Source of the DNA: Alphaproteobacteria bacterium
GTDB lineage: Bacteria; Pseudomonadota; Alphaproteobacteria; Micavibrionales; Micavibrionaceae
NCBI GenBank assembly: GCA_016125135.1
Contig: WGMJ01000018.1
Coordinates: 124,001-188,000 of the forward strand
Direction: 5' to 3'
DNA: 64,000 nucleotides
The stretch's first letter is position 1; every line of letters begins with the position of its first letter. Made by a program: the position numbers and the translations under genes. Shown in pieces: positions 34,638-43,893 of the stretch. The notes beneath the pieces are model-generated. The model was not told where the DNA came from, ran no database searches, and saw nothing but the letters and a program-made list of their open reading frames with translations.

Positions 34638-35630
34638 ATGGCGAATACAAATTTAATAAGTTCACGCAATACAAGTGCTGGTCTCCTGTCAGTCATTTCC
34701 GCAGGCATGATCTACAAAGTTCCCGAAGGCCATGCTGGCCTCGTTACATCTCTTGGTAAATATAAGAGAACAAAAAGTTCAGGACTTGGTCTTAAGAGTA
34801 TGTGGGCAAAAGTTTCACCGGTAGATATCAGAAATATAACAGAACCAAAAGAAATTGATGTTGTTACAACAGATACAAAAGATACAATTATCAAGTACGC
34901 TCTTACTTATGCAGTTGTTAATCCTCAACTCGCAGTGCTAACACACCAAACCCCTATGGTAGATATGCACGCCGCAATCATCGGCGAGTTCCGCGATGAA
35001 GCTTTCAAAATGAGTTCAGATGAAATTGCAGGCGACAAGCAAAGGATACCGAACTCTATTCTAAGCAATGAAGCTTTCTTGAAAGGCATCGAAGAGAGAA
35101 CGGGCCTTCGTATTACAGCGCTTCAGGTGACTGAGGTTATTCAGCCAAAGGCCATTCTGGATGCGCAAGCAAGAATTATCGCAGCGCAGCTTAAAATCAA
35201 GGAAGAAACGCAGTTAATTACAGCTGCCGAAAAAACAAAAGAAAGAATGATTATCGAGGCAAAAGCAAAAGCAGAATCCCGTGAAATCGAACTTGCAGGT
35301 GAAGGTCAAGGTTTTGCGAAAAGCAAAGCTGCTGTTCTGGCTAGCATGGGTGATGAAATTGGCAAGATTGTTAAAGCAGCAAAAGACGCTGGTAGCGATG
35401 TATCATTCGACTCTGTTATGAACTTTGTTGGCACAACGCTTCAAGCCAGTGTCTATGAAGCTGCAGCAACCGGTCCGAATAACACTTTCTTTATTCCGTC
35501 TGCATCTGGTTCTGTTTCGCAAAATGGTGTGCAGGGCAACGTGTTTTCAAGAGATGACATGCTGCAGGCAGTTCTGGCGGCCCTTCAAGCAAACGAAAGA
35601 GCGCCTCAAGCTCCTGCGCCAACAGTCTAA
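34638..35630 (+). CDS. SPFH/Band 7 domain protein
   Basis: Starting at MANTNLISSRN (AGAGGG upstream) the protein has 330 residues. A short hydrophobic stretch (LLSVISAGMIYKVPEGHAGLV) leads into the SPFH domain (about 25-190, with VDIRNITEPKEIDVVTTDT). A charged coiled coil (about 180-240, AQLKIKEETQLITAAEKTKERMIIEAKAKAE) and a Gly/Ser/Pro-rich tail follow. Prohibitin/stomatin-like proteins assemble membrane scaffolds and often pair with NfeD or proteases; no such partner is adjacent. It uses more TCT, AGT and AGA-type codons than its neighbours, which hints at acquisition with the Fic pair. Confidence 0.85.
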   Translation: MANTNLISSRNTSAGLLSVISAGMIYKVPEGHAGLVTSLGKYKRTKSSGLGLKSMWAKVSPVDIRNITEPKEIDVVTTDTKDTIIKYALTYAVVNPQLAVLTHQTPMVDMHAAIIGEFRDEAFKMSSDEIAGDKQRIPNSILSNEAFLKGIEERTGLRITALQVTEVIQPKAILDAQARIIAAQLKIKEETQLITAAEKTKERMIIEAKAKAESREIELAGEGQGFAKSKAAVLASMGDEIGKIVKAAKDAGSDVSFDSVMNFVGTTLQASVYEAAATGPNNTFFIPSASGSVSQNGVQGNVFSRDDMLQAVLAALQANERAPQAPAPTV

Positions 35631-35654
35631 TTTGTAGCTTTCTGATAAATGCTA

Positions 35655-35684
35655 AAAAGCCGCCAGAATATGGCGGCTTTTTTT
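35655..35684. terminator. Bidirectional terminator between SPFH gene and epmA
   Basis: AAAAGCCGCCA and TGGCGGCTTTT form an 11-bp stem with a 5-base loop and T-rich flanks on both strands. It sits between the convergent SPFH and epmA genes. Confidence 0.88.
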
Positions 35685-36711
35685 ATACGGGAGCCCAGAG
35701 GATCTCATCAATATCCTTGGCATCGGCGGCCAGCATCGCCAGCCGGTCAAAGCCTAGCGCGCAGCCGCTGGCGGGGGGCATGCCATATTCCAGCGCGTCG
35801 ATGAAATCCTCGTCAACGGGATAGCTTTCACCGTAAATCTGTTGCTTGAAGGCCATTTCGGCTTCGAAACGTTTGCGCTGCTCGGCAGCGTCTGTTAGCT
35901 CGGTGAAGGCATTGGCCAGTTCCAGCCCGCAGACATAGACTTCAAACCGCTCGGCATAGCGCCCCTTGTGTTTTGAAAGCGAGGCAAGCGAGAGCGGATA
36001 ATCGTAAAGAATGGCAGGCGTGCCGATACCTAAATGCGGTTCGATTTTCTCCTGCATCACGGCAAAGAATATCTCGTCCCATCTGTCATCATCGCGCACG
36101 CTCACCCCTGCCTTGCGAGCGGCAGTGCGTAGCGCCTCTACATTATCTTCAAGGCACTCATCGAGGTTAATTTGTGCATATTTATCAAAAGCTTCAGCAA
36201 CGCTTATCATGTTCCATGCAAGGAACGGGTTTGCCGCAAGGGTTTTATATTTATATTCGAAAATGCCAAGCTTTTCAGCCGCATGGCGCAACATGTGAAT
36301 GCAATCATCCATCATTGCCTTGTAGTCGGTTGAAGCGCGGTACCATTCCACCAACGTAAACTCGGGGCTATGTTTCGGGCTGTCATCACCATTCCGGAAC
36401 ACATGGCAGATCTGGTAAGGTTTTTCGACGCCTGCGACCAACAGCTTCTTCATAGCGAATTCGGGGCTTGTGTGCAGATACATGGTTTTAACTTTAGCGA
36501 GGTTGCGGTCCTTCAGATCAGTTGCGAATCCGTGGATATGCGCATCCATCACGGGGCATGTTTGCAGAATCGGGGTTTCGACCTCCCAGAAGCCTCCCCC
36601 CTCGAACCAGCCCCGCACAGCCCTTAAAAGGGCCATTCTTTGCTCTAAAAGCGGCTTTTTTCGCAAAAAACGCTCGGGAGTCCACCATTTCTGCGCATAT
36701 TTCGATTGCAT
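35683..36711 (-). CDS. epmA: Elongation factor P--(R)-beta-lysine ligase EpmA (GenX/PoxA)
   Basis: The 342-residue protein is a truncated class II lysyl-tRNA synthetase paralog that has lost the anticodon-binding domain. Motif 1 region [10 protein letters not shown], motif 2 [24 protein letters not shown] and motif 3 [15 protein letters not shown] are present. It activates (R)-beta-lysine and attaches it to a lysine of EF-P, which helps ribosomes through polyproline stretches. efp and epmB are not in the window. The many Pro-rich proteins here (TolA, PopZ, the 22 kb orphan) would need EF-P. Confidence 0.94.
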   Translation of the reverse strand: MQSKYAQKWWTPERFLRKKPLLEQRMALLRAVRGWFEGGGFWEVETPILQTCPVMDAHIHGFATDLKDRNLAKVKTMYLHTSPEFAMKKLLVAGVEKPYQICHVFRNGDDSPKHSPEFTLVEWYRASTDYKAMMDDCIHMLRHAAEKLGIFEYKYKTLAANPFLAWNMISVAEAFDKYAQINLDECLEDNVEALRTAARKAGVSVRDDDRWDEIFFAVMQEKIEPHLGIGTPAILYDYPLSLASLSKHKGRYAERFEVYVCGLELANAFTELTDAAEQRKRFEAEMAFKQQIYGESYPVDEDFIDALEYGMPPASGCALGFDRLAMLAADAKDIDEILWAPV

Positions 36712-36775
36712 TTTGCCCTCAAGGTCGTTATTAAAAACAACTGATTTTACGCTTTATAAGCTGGAGTTTAAGGAA

Positions 36776-37036
36776 ATGAAAGAAGCAATTCACCCCGATT
36801 ACCACGCCATTACAGTGGTTCTAACGGACGGCACGGAATACACAAATTACACAACATGGGGCAAAGAAGGCGATGTCATGAAACTTGATATCGACCCGTT
36901 GAACCACCCGGCTTGGCAAGGCGGCAACCGTCAGGTTGTTGAAAAAGGCCAGCTCTCGAAGTTCGAGAAGAAGTTCGGCAATTTCATGGGCGGCAAAGCT
37001 GCTGCTGCGCAAACAGACGAAGAAGGCAAGAAGTAA
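36776..37036 (+). CDS. rpmE: 50S ribosomal protein bL31 (zinc-free form)
   Basis: Starting at the ATG after AAGGA, the 86-residue protein opens [22 protein letters not shown] and contains [11 protein letters not shown] and FEKKFGNF, the bL31 pattern. The four zinc cysteines of the C+ form are absent, as in the C- form used under zinc limitation or constitutively in many alphaproteobacteria. A Lys/Ala-rich tail is added. It is divergent from epmA and followed by a strong terminator. Confidence 0.92.
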   Translation: MKEAIHPDYHAITVVLTDGTEYTNYTTWGKEGDVMKLDIDPLNHPAWQGGNRQVVEKGQLSKFEKKFGNFMGGKAAAAQTDEEGKK

Positions 37037-37061
37037 TTATCCCTTCTATCGGCTTAAACAA

Positions 37062-37088
37062 AACCCGCCAAATCAGGCGGGTTTTTTT
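37062..37088. terminator. Intrinsic terminator after rpmE
   Basis: AACCCGCC and GGCGGGTT form a stem around a 6-base loop followed by seven T on the plus strand. It overlaps the last codons of the convergent membrane-protein gene. Confidence 0.88.
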
Positions 37089-37846
37089 GTGAGAAGCGCT
37101 AAAGCGTCTTTGCCCATTTGTTTGGTTTTGTCTGGCTCCCATAAAAGTGACGCTGTGCCCCACACGCCTTTTGCAAATGCAACATAGGGGTTTACAAATG
37201 CATCTGCCGCTGCGCTTGCATAAAAAGCGACTGCGTTAATTGCACTCGGCGTGGCGTGTTTACGCACAAATGATCCTGCATCCGTTACTTCTATCGTTTC
37301 ATCATATTTCTTATTTCTAACCGCTTGGCCGAATGCAGCAACAAGCAACGTTGTAGGGATTAATTGAAGGTCCATCCACACGGCAGCTCCTGCCGACTGG
37401 AAACCTTGCGCCACGTTGCTAACAGCGTTTTTGCTTTTTGTAGAAGCAACCTTATAAGCTTGAAACGCGTTAGACGCGCTATAACAAACAAAAGCCACAC
37501 CAGTTAATAAAGCCAGCCGCGATGCGTCATCCGTGACGAAATTTTCAAGTCCGACCTCGCTAACGCCCTTCATAAAAACCGATGAAGCAATACCAGCATT
37601 TGAAATGGCCCTTACGCCATAGGGCATGCCAAGCTCACGGTTTGTGGCCGCCTCAAACCCCCGCGTTAAAATGCTCCCCACCAAGACACTGGCGTTTAAA
37701 GCCTGCCCTTCCCATGAGGCTGTATGCAGCAGAACAGGAATATTGCCGACCCCATAAAGAACAGGCGGCGACAACACGATCTCTTTCAAGACATGCGCCG
37801 CAGTGGGCTTTGCGCCCTGCTGTTGGTACTCTTCTTCCTCGTCCAT
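37073..37846 (-). CDS. Orphan multi-helix membrane protein
   Basis: I do not recognise this 257-residue protein. It has an acidic N-terminus (MDEEEEYQQQ) and several moderately hydrophobic helices (ASVLVGSILTRG, LALLTGVAFVCYSASNAF, VWMDLQLIPTTLLVAAFGQAV, NAVAFYASAAADAFVNPYVAF). The C-terminus is basic. The helices are Ala-rich and amphipathic, so peripheral membrane association is also possible. It lies between rpmE and valS; the rpmE terminator overlaps its 3' end. Confidence 0.6.
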   Translation of the reverse strand: MDEEEEYQQQGAKPTAAHVLKEIVLSPPVLYGVGNIPVLLHTASWEGQALNASVLVGSILTRGFEAATNRELGMPYGVRAISNAGIASSVFMKGVSEVGLENFVTDDASRLALLTGVAFVCYSASNAFQAYKVASTKSKNAVSNVAQGFQSAGAAVWMDLQLIPTTLLVAAFGQAVRNKKYDETIEVTDAGSFVRKHATPSAINAVAFYASAAADAFVNPYVAFAKGVWGTASLLWEPDKTKQMGKDALALLTKKPA

Positions 37847-37889
37847 TAGACCGGCAGAATAGCAGTCTCAAATTATGAAAATCAAGAAA

Positions 37890-40544
37890 TTAAGCCGCCA
37901 ATTGGCTCAAAGCCGCAGAAAACTTCTGCTGCGCCTGCTCGAAATCAGCCAAACGGGTCTTTTGCTCGGCAATAATCTCCTCGGGCGCCTTCTCGACAAA
38001 CTCCTTGTTTGCCATTTTGGCGTGAATCTTACTGATCTCGTTTTTCAGACGCTCGACTTCTTTTTGCAGCCGTTCACGCTCTTTCGAGACATCAATAATA
38101 TCGGCCAGCGGTAAAGCATAGGTGGCCTCACCTACCAGCATTTGCACAGCACCTTTGCCGAAGCCTGAAACAGCCTCGACTTTTTCAAGGCGCGCCAAGC
38201 GCAGCAACACTTCTTCATGGCGCTTCAAGCGTTCTTGTGTTTGCGCGTTTTCTTCTTTGACCTGCAGGTTAATTTTAGCACTTGCCGGCACGTTCATATC
38301 GGCACGCAAACTGCGCACAGTTGAAACAAGCGTACAAAGCCATTCGATTTCCTCTATTGAGGCTTTGTTCTTCAGGCTATCGGCATAAACAGGCCATTCG
38401 CTTGTTAAAAGCATTTTGCCATCACGTACGCCAAGGCTTTCATGCAGCTCTTCGGTAATATACGGCATAAACGGGTTTAAAATGGTGAGCACTTGATCAA
38501 GAATCCACGCTGTGGTGTCACGTGTTTCCTGCTTTAACGCATCATCACTATTTCCTTCGCCCAGCAATGGTTTTGTAAACTCGAGATACCAGTCACAGAA
38601 TGTATTCCAGACAAACTGATAAAGCGCTGTTGCGGCATCGTTGAATTTATAGGCAGCAAGCGCTGCTTCTACGTCGGCTTTGGCATCCATAATTTTGCCA
38701 ATGACCCATTGATTGACTGGGTGCTTTGCACTCTCTGGTTTATAATCAACACGCGGGTGGCAGCCATTCATCTGGCAGTAGCGCGAAGCATTCCAGAGCT
38801 TGGTTGCAAAGTTGCGGTAGCCTTCCACGCGGTCGGTCGAAAGACGGATATCACGCCCCTGCGCTGCCATGGCGATCATGGTAAATCTTAAAGCGTCAGC
38901 CCCGTATTGGTCGATAAGTTCGAGCGGGTCAATAATATTCCCTTTCGATTTCGACATTTTCTGCCCCTTGGCATCACGCACCAGCGCATGGATATACACT
39001 TTGCGGAAAGGAACGTCCTTCATGAAGTAAAGGCCCATCATCATCATGCGGGCAACCCAGAAGAAGATAATGTCAAAACCTGTGACCAGTACATCGCCCG
39101 GGTAATAGCGCTTCAACTCTTTTGTTTCATCGGGCCAGCCCAGTGTTGAAAACGGCCACAGCGCAGACGAGAACCATGTATCAAGCACGTCTTCGTCTTG
39201 TTCGATGCGGACATCATCGCCCCATTGTTTTTTTGCTTCTGCCAGTGCTTCTTCCTCGGTTTCAGCAACATAAATACTGCCCTCAGGCCCGTACCATGCG
39301 GGGATCTGGTGGCCCCACCAAAGCTGGCGTGAAATACACCATGGCTCGATATTGCGCATCCATGCGTAGTAAGTATTTTCCCACTGCTTGGGTACAAATT
39401 CGGTGCGGCCATCTTCAACGGCTTTAACAGCTTCAACAGCCAATTTAGGCGCATCACAATACCATTGGTCGCTCAGCATTGGCTCGACTACAACGCCTGA
39501 CCTGTCGCCATAGGGCACGCTATGCGAGATATTATCAACCTTCACAAGCAGATCCTGCGCTTCAAGTTCGGCGAGTATTTTTTTGCGGGCATCAAAACGG
39601 TCAAGGCCGCGGTATTCGGCTGGCGCGTTCTCGTTCACATGCGCGTTAATATCAAAGATATTGATCATCTCGAGGTTATGACGTTTGCCGATTTCAAAGT
39701 CATTGAAATCATGCGCAGGCGTAACCTTCATCGCGCCTGAACCGGCCTCTGCATCTACATAGGAATCCGGAATGATTTTAATTGGCCTGCCAACAATAGG
39801 CAGAATGGCGAATTTGCCGTGCAGATCTTTATAGCGTTCATCATCAGGGTTTACACAGATCGCCACGTCACCCAGCATTGTTTCAGGGCGGGTTGTCGCG
39901 ATTGTAATGAAACGTTCTGTCTGGCCTTCGATCGGGTAGTTGATATACCACATATGGCCTTTTGTATCCTTGCTCTCGACTTCGAGGTCGGAAATGGCGG
40001 TGTGCAATTTCGGGTCCCAGTTCACAAGGCGCTTGTCGCGGTAAATGAGTTTGTCTTTGTGTAACTGCACAAAAACCCTGCGCACGGCTTTCGACAAGCC
40101 TTCATCCATTGTGAAACGTTCGCGCGCCCAGTCAGGCGTTGCACCAAGGCGGCGCAGCTGTGTTGTAATTGTGTTGCCGCTTTCTGCTTTCCATTCCCAA
40201 ACCTTGTTTAAAAATTCCTGACGGCCCATTTCCCTGCGCGAAGGCTGACCTTCGGCTGCAAGTTTACGCTCGACAACCATTTGCGTTGCGATACCGGCGT
40301 GGTCGGTCCCCGGCATCCAGAGTGCATCTTGCCCCTTCATGCGGTGGTAGCGTGTGAGCACGTCTTGCAGGGTCATGTTCAGCGCGTGGCCCATGTGCAG
40401 GCTGCCGGTAACGTTCGGCGGCGGAATCATAATGGTATAGGGCGTTGTGTTGCGCTCGGGGTTGGCGGCGAAAGCACCGGACTGTTCCCATTTCGGGTAG
40501 TGACGCTTTTCTACAAGTTTGGGGTCGAATGTTTTATCAAGCAT
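37890..40544 (-). CDS. valS: Valyl-tRNA synthetase
   Basis: This 884-residue class I synthetase charges tRNA-Val. HIGH-type motif PPPNVTGSLHMGHALN (about 40-55), the CP1 editing domain with TTRPETMLGDVA, the KMSKS motif GQKMSKSKGN, the anticodon-binding helical domain, and a C-terminal coiled coil (VSKERERLQKEVERLKNEISKIHAKM) are all intact. It follows popZ by 52 bases, the typical alphaproteobacterial order. Confidence 0.98.
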   Translation of the reverse strand: MLDKTFDPKLVEKRHYPKWEQSGAFAANPERNTTPYTIMIPPPNVTGSLHMGHALNMTLQDVLTRYHRMKGQDALWMPGTDHAGIATQMVVERKLAAEGQPSRREMGRQEFLNKVWEWKAESGNTITTQLRRLGATPDWARERFTMDEGLSKAVRRVFVQLHKDKLIYRDKRLVNWDPKLHTAISDLEVESKDTKGHMWYINYPIEGQTERFITIATTRPETMLGDVAICVNPDDERYKDLHGKFAILPIVGRPIKIIPDSYVDAEAGSGAMKVTPAHDFNDFEIGKRHNLEMINIFDINAHVNENAPAEYRGLDRFDARKKILAELEAQDLLVKVDNISHSVPYGDRSGVVVEPMLSDQWYCDAPKLAVEAVKAVEDGRTEFVPKQWENTYYAWMRNIEPWCISRQLWWGHQIPAWYGPEGSIYVAETEEEALAEAKKQWGDDVRIEQDEDVLDTWFSSALWPFSTLGWPDETKELKRYYPGDVLVTGFDIIFFWVARMMMMGLYFMKDVPFRKVYIHALVRDAKGQKMSKSKGNIIDPLELIDQYGADALRFTMIAMAAQGRDIRLSTDRVEGYRNFATKLWNASRYCQMNGCHPRVDYKPESAKHPVNQWVIGKIMDAKADVEAALAAYKFNDAATALYQFVWNTFCDWYLEFTKPLLGEGNSDDALKQETRDTTAWILDQVLTILNPFMPYITEELHESLGVRDGKMLLTSEWPVYADSLKNKASIEEIEWLCTLVSTVRSLRADMNVPASAKINLQVKEENAQTQERLKRHEEVLLRLARLEKVEAVSGFGKGAVQMLVGEATYALPLADIIDVSKERERLQKEVERLKNEISKIHAKMANKEFVEKAPEEIIAEQKTRLADFEQAQQKFSAALSQLAA

Positions 40545-40596
40545 GCGCTTGTTTTAGCCAAAAAGGGCTTGTGTGGCAAAGGTTTTTGCTGATTTT

Positions 40597-41064
40597 TTAT
40601 TCGTCGAGTGCGCGGCGTGAAAGCTTCTCGAGTTCTTTTTCAACAAGACGCTCGACAATTTGCGGCACGTTATCGTGGATCCACTCACGCAGCATCGGGC
40701 GCATCAGGTCACGGACGATATCTTCCAGCGTCAGGCCAAGGCCCGAACGTTGTACCTGTACGGTTTCAGCCAGCTTGTAAAAAGCGCCGACAGTGGCATC
40801 AGATGCTTTTTCAGAGAAAATAATGGGCTCCGGTGCCGGCTCTTCGTCTTCAGGCTCTGGCTCAGGTTCGGGCTCTTCCACAGGTGTTGTAAGCTCAAGC
40901 ACGTCTTCTTCAGCTGGCGCGGGCTCTGGCGCAGGAGGAGGAGGCGGAGGCGCAGGCGGGGCTGCTTCCTCGGCTTTTGGCTCTTCTTTAGGGGCATCAT
41001 CGTCAGAAATGATCTGGCGGATGGAGGCGAGGATTTCCTCGATTGACGGTTCTTGATCGGCCAT
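40597..41064 (-). CDS. popZ: Polar organizing protein PopZ (DUF2497)
   Basis: The 155-residue protein has an N-terminal short helix with EPSIEEILASIRQIISDDD, a Pro/Glu-rich disordered linker (about 28-85) and a C-terminal oligomerisation region LTLEDIVRDLMRPMLREWIHDNVPQIVERLVEKELEKL. This is the PopZ layout. PopZ condenses at the cell pole and tethers ParB-parS and signalling proteins. Presence of popZ beside valS is a strong alphaproteobacterial marker. tolC is the expected upstream neighbour but is displaced by about 5.3 kb here. Confidence 0.93.
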   Translation of the reverse strand: MADQEPSIEEILASIRQIISDDDAPKEEPKAEEAAPPAPPPPPPAPEPAPAEEDVLELTTPVEEPEPEPEPEDEEPAPEPIIFSEKASDATVGAFYKLAETVQVQRSGLGLTLEDIVRDLMRPMLREWIHDNVPQIVERLVEKELEKLSRRALDE

Positions 41065-41206
41065 TTTGCGCCCGAAATATTGGTTTTTAGGTTATAGATT
41101 TCGGATATTGGCCGATAAGTGAAGTCTTGTCAAAGGCTTGGCCCCTCTTTCCCGCCCCCCATGTGGATAGTTTTATTCTTTTATATATTAACATAATTTG
41201 TTGATT

Positions 41207-42526
41207 ATGGCTGGCCCGTTTGCTATGTCTGTAGGAATGCTTGATAAAAGGACGCTGAAGAGGGTTTTTACAGCGGTGGTTGTTGCCGCCGGTGCCTTTG
41301 CGCCTGTAACCCCGCCCTACCGCGAACCGGCCTCTATCACAACACCTGCCCTGCCCCAAGTACCGACAATTGACCCCAATATATTGCCTGATGACCCGTG
41401 CCAATACACACCGGACCAGACACGCATTGCATTGCTAGAACGACCCCTGCCAGAAGGACAAGCTCAACGTTTTGTTCTTATGAACTGCGTGCGCGATGTT
41501 CTGGAACAGATTCCAAATGCCGACCAACTTGTAACAACAACAGAAAACTATCTCCGGCAGTATGACCTGACGGATGCACAGATTAATCTTGTACGTCCCT
41601 ACATTCCCGAGAATTATATTTTCATACGGGAAGACCACCCTTATGCCTTAACGCTCATGCTTGCCGAAAGCTATTTGAATGCTGAAAGTGCAGGCATTGA
41701 ACCTGATCAGAACTTCTTTGATGGCAAGCGGGAAGTCTTCGAAGAAATTGTCAGCAGCAATTATGCGCTCTTTCCGTTCAGATCTATTTGCGATAGCTGC
41801 GATGGTGGTATTATCCTTGCGCCAGTCCCTTCTATTGTAAACGAAACATCTTTAGCAACACCACTCACATTGCCGCATATGCAAACACCACAGTGGCAGC
41901 GGGATTTCAACCTTCTGATCACCTTCCATGAACTCGGGCATGTCCCCTGCTTCTCGCTTGTATCACCTGCGATAGGCGATACGGACCTCCACTTTGAAGC
42001 CTGTGGTGATGTTGTTGGCATCTCGCTTCTTTCAGCGGTGAGAGGATACACACCACGCGCAGCCCATGATTTTCTGCAATATCGCCGCATACAGGATATC
42101 AACAAACCGCTACGGCTCGAGAGATCCGTTGATGCCGCACACAGCACTTATCTGATTTTAAACGAGTATTTTTATGATGATGCAGGCGTCATTCTTACAC
42201 CGCAAACGATGCTGCAAAATCTGGACGATATAAATGGCTTGGGACGAACACCCGCCTTTACCAATTATAGTGCCTATGAAATTACAGGCGCAACACGCGA
42301 GGCCTTCCGCCTGATGAGCGCACAAGGGTTGAATAGCCCGGATATGCAAGTGCGGGCGCAAGCAGCCAGAAACGCGCTTGCCGCAATCGATTCAGACCGC
42401 ACCCATGCCTATTACCCGATCACACGCGATATTGTCGAAGATTATATGGAGGCTACAAACTATTGGTATGGCCCTAGCCTAGCACACCCTGTGGCCCCGT
42501 CGCCTATCACCCTGCAAGGGCCATAG
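41207..42526 (+). CDS. Secreted HExxH metalloprotease-like protein, array member 1
   Basis: About 430-440 residues. The signal-like segment RTLKRVFTAVVVAAGAFAPV fits best with a start at ATG 41237 (MLDKRTLKR); 41207 and 41225 are in-frame alternatives, none with a good Shine-Dalgarno. The catalytic signature is LITFHELGH (codons 41927-41941), then DLHFEACGDVVGISLLSAVRG, which supplies a third glutamate. The CDSC pair (SICDSCDGG) is shared with member 4. The C-terminus ITRDIVEDYMEATNYWYG is the family tail. It does not match a named peptidase family that I can identify. Member 2 starts 3 bases after its stop. Confidence 0.75.
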   Translation: MAGPFAMSVGMLDKRTLKRVFTAVVVAAGAFAPVTPPYREPASITTPALPQVPTIDPNILPDDPCQYTPDQTRIALLERPLPEGQAQRFVLMNCVRDVLEQIPNADQLVTTTENYLRQYDLTDAQINLVRPYIPENYIFIREDHPYALTLMLAESYLNAESAGIEPDQNFFDGKREVFEEIVSSNYALFPFRSICDSCDGGIILAPVPSIVNETSLATPLTLPHMQTPQWQRDFNLLITFHELGHVPCFSLVSPAIGDTDLHFEACGDVVGISLLSAVRGYTPRAAHDFLQYRRIQDINKPLRLERSVDAAHSTYLILNEYFYDDAGVILTPQTMLQNLDDINGLGRTPAFTNYSAYEITGATREAFRLMSAQGLNSPDMQVRAQAARNALAAIDSDRTHAYYPITRDIVEDYMEATNYWYGPSLAHPVAPSPITLQGP

Positions 42527-42529
42527 GCC

Positions 42530-43810
42530 ATGAAACGGGGAGCGCTTGCATTGTGTTTTTTAATGACAGCTTGTGGCGGCGACGGTAAAGATATTGCCGA
42601 ACCAACCAGCATGAATGTGGATGTAGCAAGCTCGCCTGTTGGTGCCCCACGCCAACCACTTCATTTTGATGATTGCCCTGCCACGCTCCCTTCTTATGCG
42701 CAACTTGAAACAGCTGATTTCTATACTCAGCCGCTGGCCACCCGGACCATCTGGTGCATGATGGAACAACTCGAGACAGCGCCTGAGTCACGCGACTATG
42801 TACGAACAACAAGAGAATATTTGCAGGAGCTCGGCGTTACAGATTCGCAATGGGAATCGTTAGCCCCCTACCTGCCTGAGAATTTTCATTTTGTTGATTA
42901 TAATTTTTCTTCTGCTACGGGCGTTGCAGCAGGCGCTGTTTATTTAAATACAATTGAGAACAGCCACCTACCCTCGTTCTGGGAAATGCGGGTTCGTCTA
43001 CTCTTCCTTGGGATTATGGACGGCGAAAGTTACCGGCTGGGCCTCCCCCAGAATGATTTCACGGAACGCGATGACGGTTATATTTTTATGCCCTCTCCCG
43101 ATGAAACAGACCTAAATCTCGGCCATATGAATTTCGTGCCTGCATACCGGCAAACAGAAGAATACCGTCGTGATATGCTGCTACTGATCTTCTTTCATGA
43201 AATCGGTCATTATATTGAGGGATCACAAGGACACCCTTTTTCAAATTACCCGAATTACAGCGAAGCATCACCCGATATCATTGCACTTGGTGCTCTTGCC
43301 TTCTTACGCGGCAGGGTTACGCCTGCCATGCAAGACTTTACGATGTGGCGGGATATGAGTTCGCTCAATACCATCATAGGAATGCCCGACTGCAATATAG
43401 CGACAACGCATAGCACAGGCACAATTATAAGACCGCATTACGAAACATTACTCACACGTACTGATTTTTCGACCGCCCTCCTTGATGAAGCCTTCGATAC
43501 GCACAGGCTTATACAAGTGCCAGCCTTCGTAAAGTTCAATGAAAACAGTATACGAGACTCTGTAGCCGAAGCTGCTACTTTAATCTGCAGTAGAAATGAA
43601 AACGGCCCTAACGGCTACCGCCAGCGTATGACGGCCGCGCAAACATTAGCAAGAGAAATAGACCAAGGTACCCTGCATGTCCATAATTTCCAGACCCGAA
43701 CTGTACTGGAAAATTATATACGCGCTATGACGCATTGGTATCCGGATCAAATAGTTTTAACAACGCCTGAACAAACGCAGGACGGGTTACGACCACGCTT
43801 GCCTGGCTAA
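42530..43810 (+). CDS. Predicted lipoprotein HExxH metalloprotease-like, array member 2
   Basis: This 426-residue protein has a lipoprotein signal (MKRGALALCFLMTACGGDGKD, cysteine at 15), unlike its paralogs. The family core is present: TIWCMMEQLETAP near the N-terminus, LIFFHEIGH (codons 43196-43210), NYSEASPDIIALGALAFLRGRVTPAMQDFTMWRDM, THSTGTIIRPHYETL and the tail NFQTRTVLENYIRAMTHWYPDQ. The glutamate of SEASPD is the likely third zinc ligand. Probably co-transcribed with member 1. Lipidation would anchor it to the envelope while the others may be soluble. Confidence 0.75.
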   Translation: MKRGALALCFLMTACGGDGKDIAEPTSMNVDVASSPVGAPRQPLHFDDCPATLPSYAQLETADFYTQPLATRTIWCMMEQLETAPESRDYVRTTREYLQELGVTDSQWESLAPYLPENFHFVDYNFSSATGVAAGAVYLNTIENSHLPSFWEMRVRLLFLGIMDGESYRLGLPQNDFTERDDGYIFMPSPDETDLNLGHMNFVPAYRQTEEYRRDMLLLIFFHEIGHYIEGSQGHPFSNYPNYSEASPDIIALGALAFLRGRVTPAMQDFTMWRDMSSLNTIIGMPDCNIATTHSTGTIIRPHYETLLTRTDFSTALLDEAFDTHRLIQVPAFVKFNENSIRDSVAEAATLICSRNENGPNGYRQRMTAAQTLAREIDQGTLHVHNFQTRTVLENYIRAMTHWYPDQIVLTTPEQTQDGLRPRLPG

Positions 43811-43893
43811 AATATAGAGTTTCCTTGCAGCAGCAGATCTATTTTGCTATGCAAGATATAAGCAAATAAAAAAACAAATTATAAAACAGGGTA

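Noticed and set aside
40793-41056. Gly/Ser-rich plus-strand frame opposite popZ
   Set aside because: It mirrors the Pro/Glu-rich linker of popZ and has no start signal.
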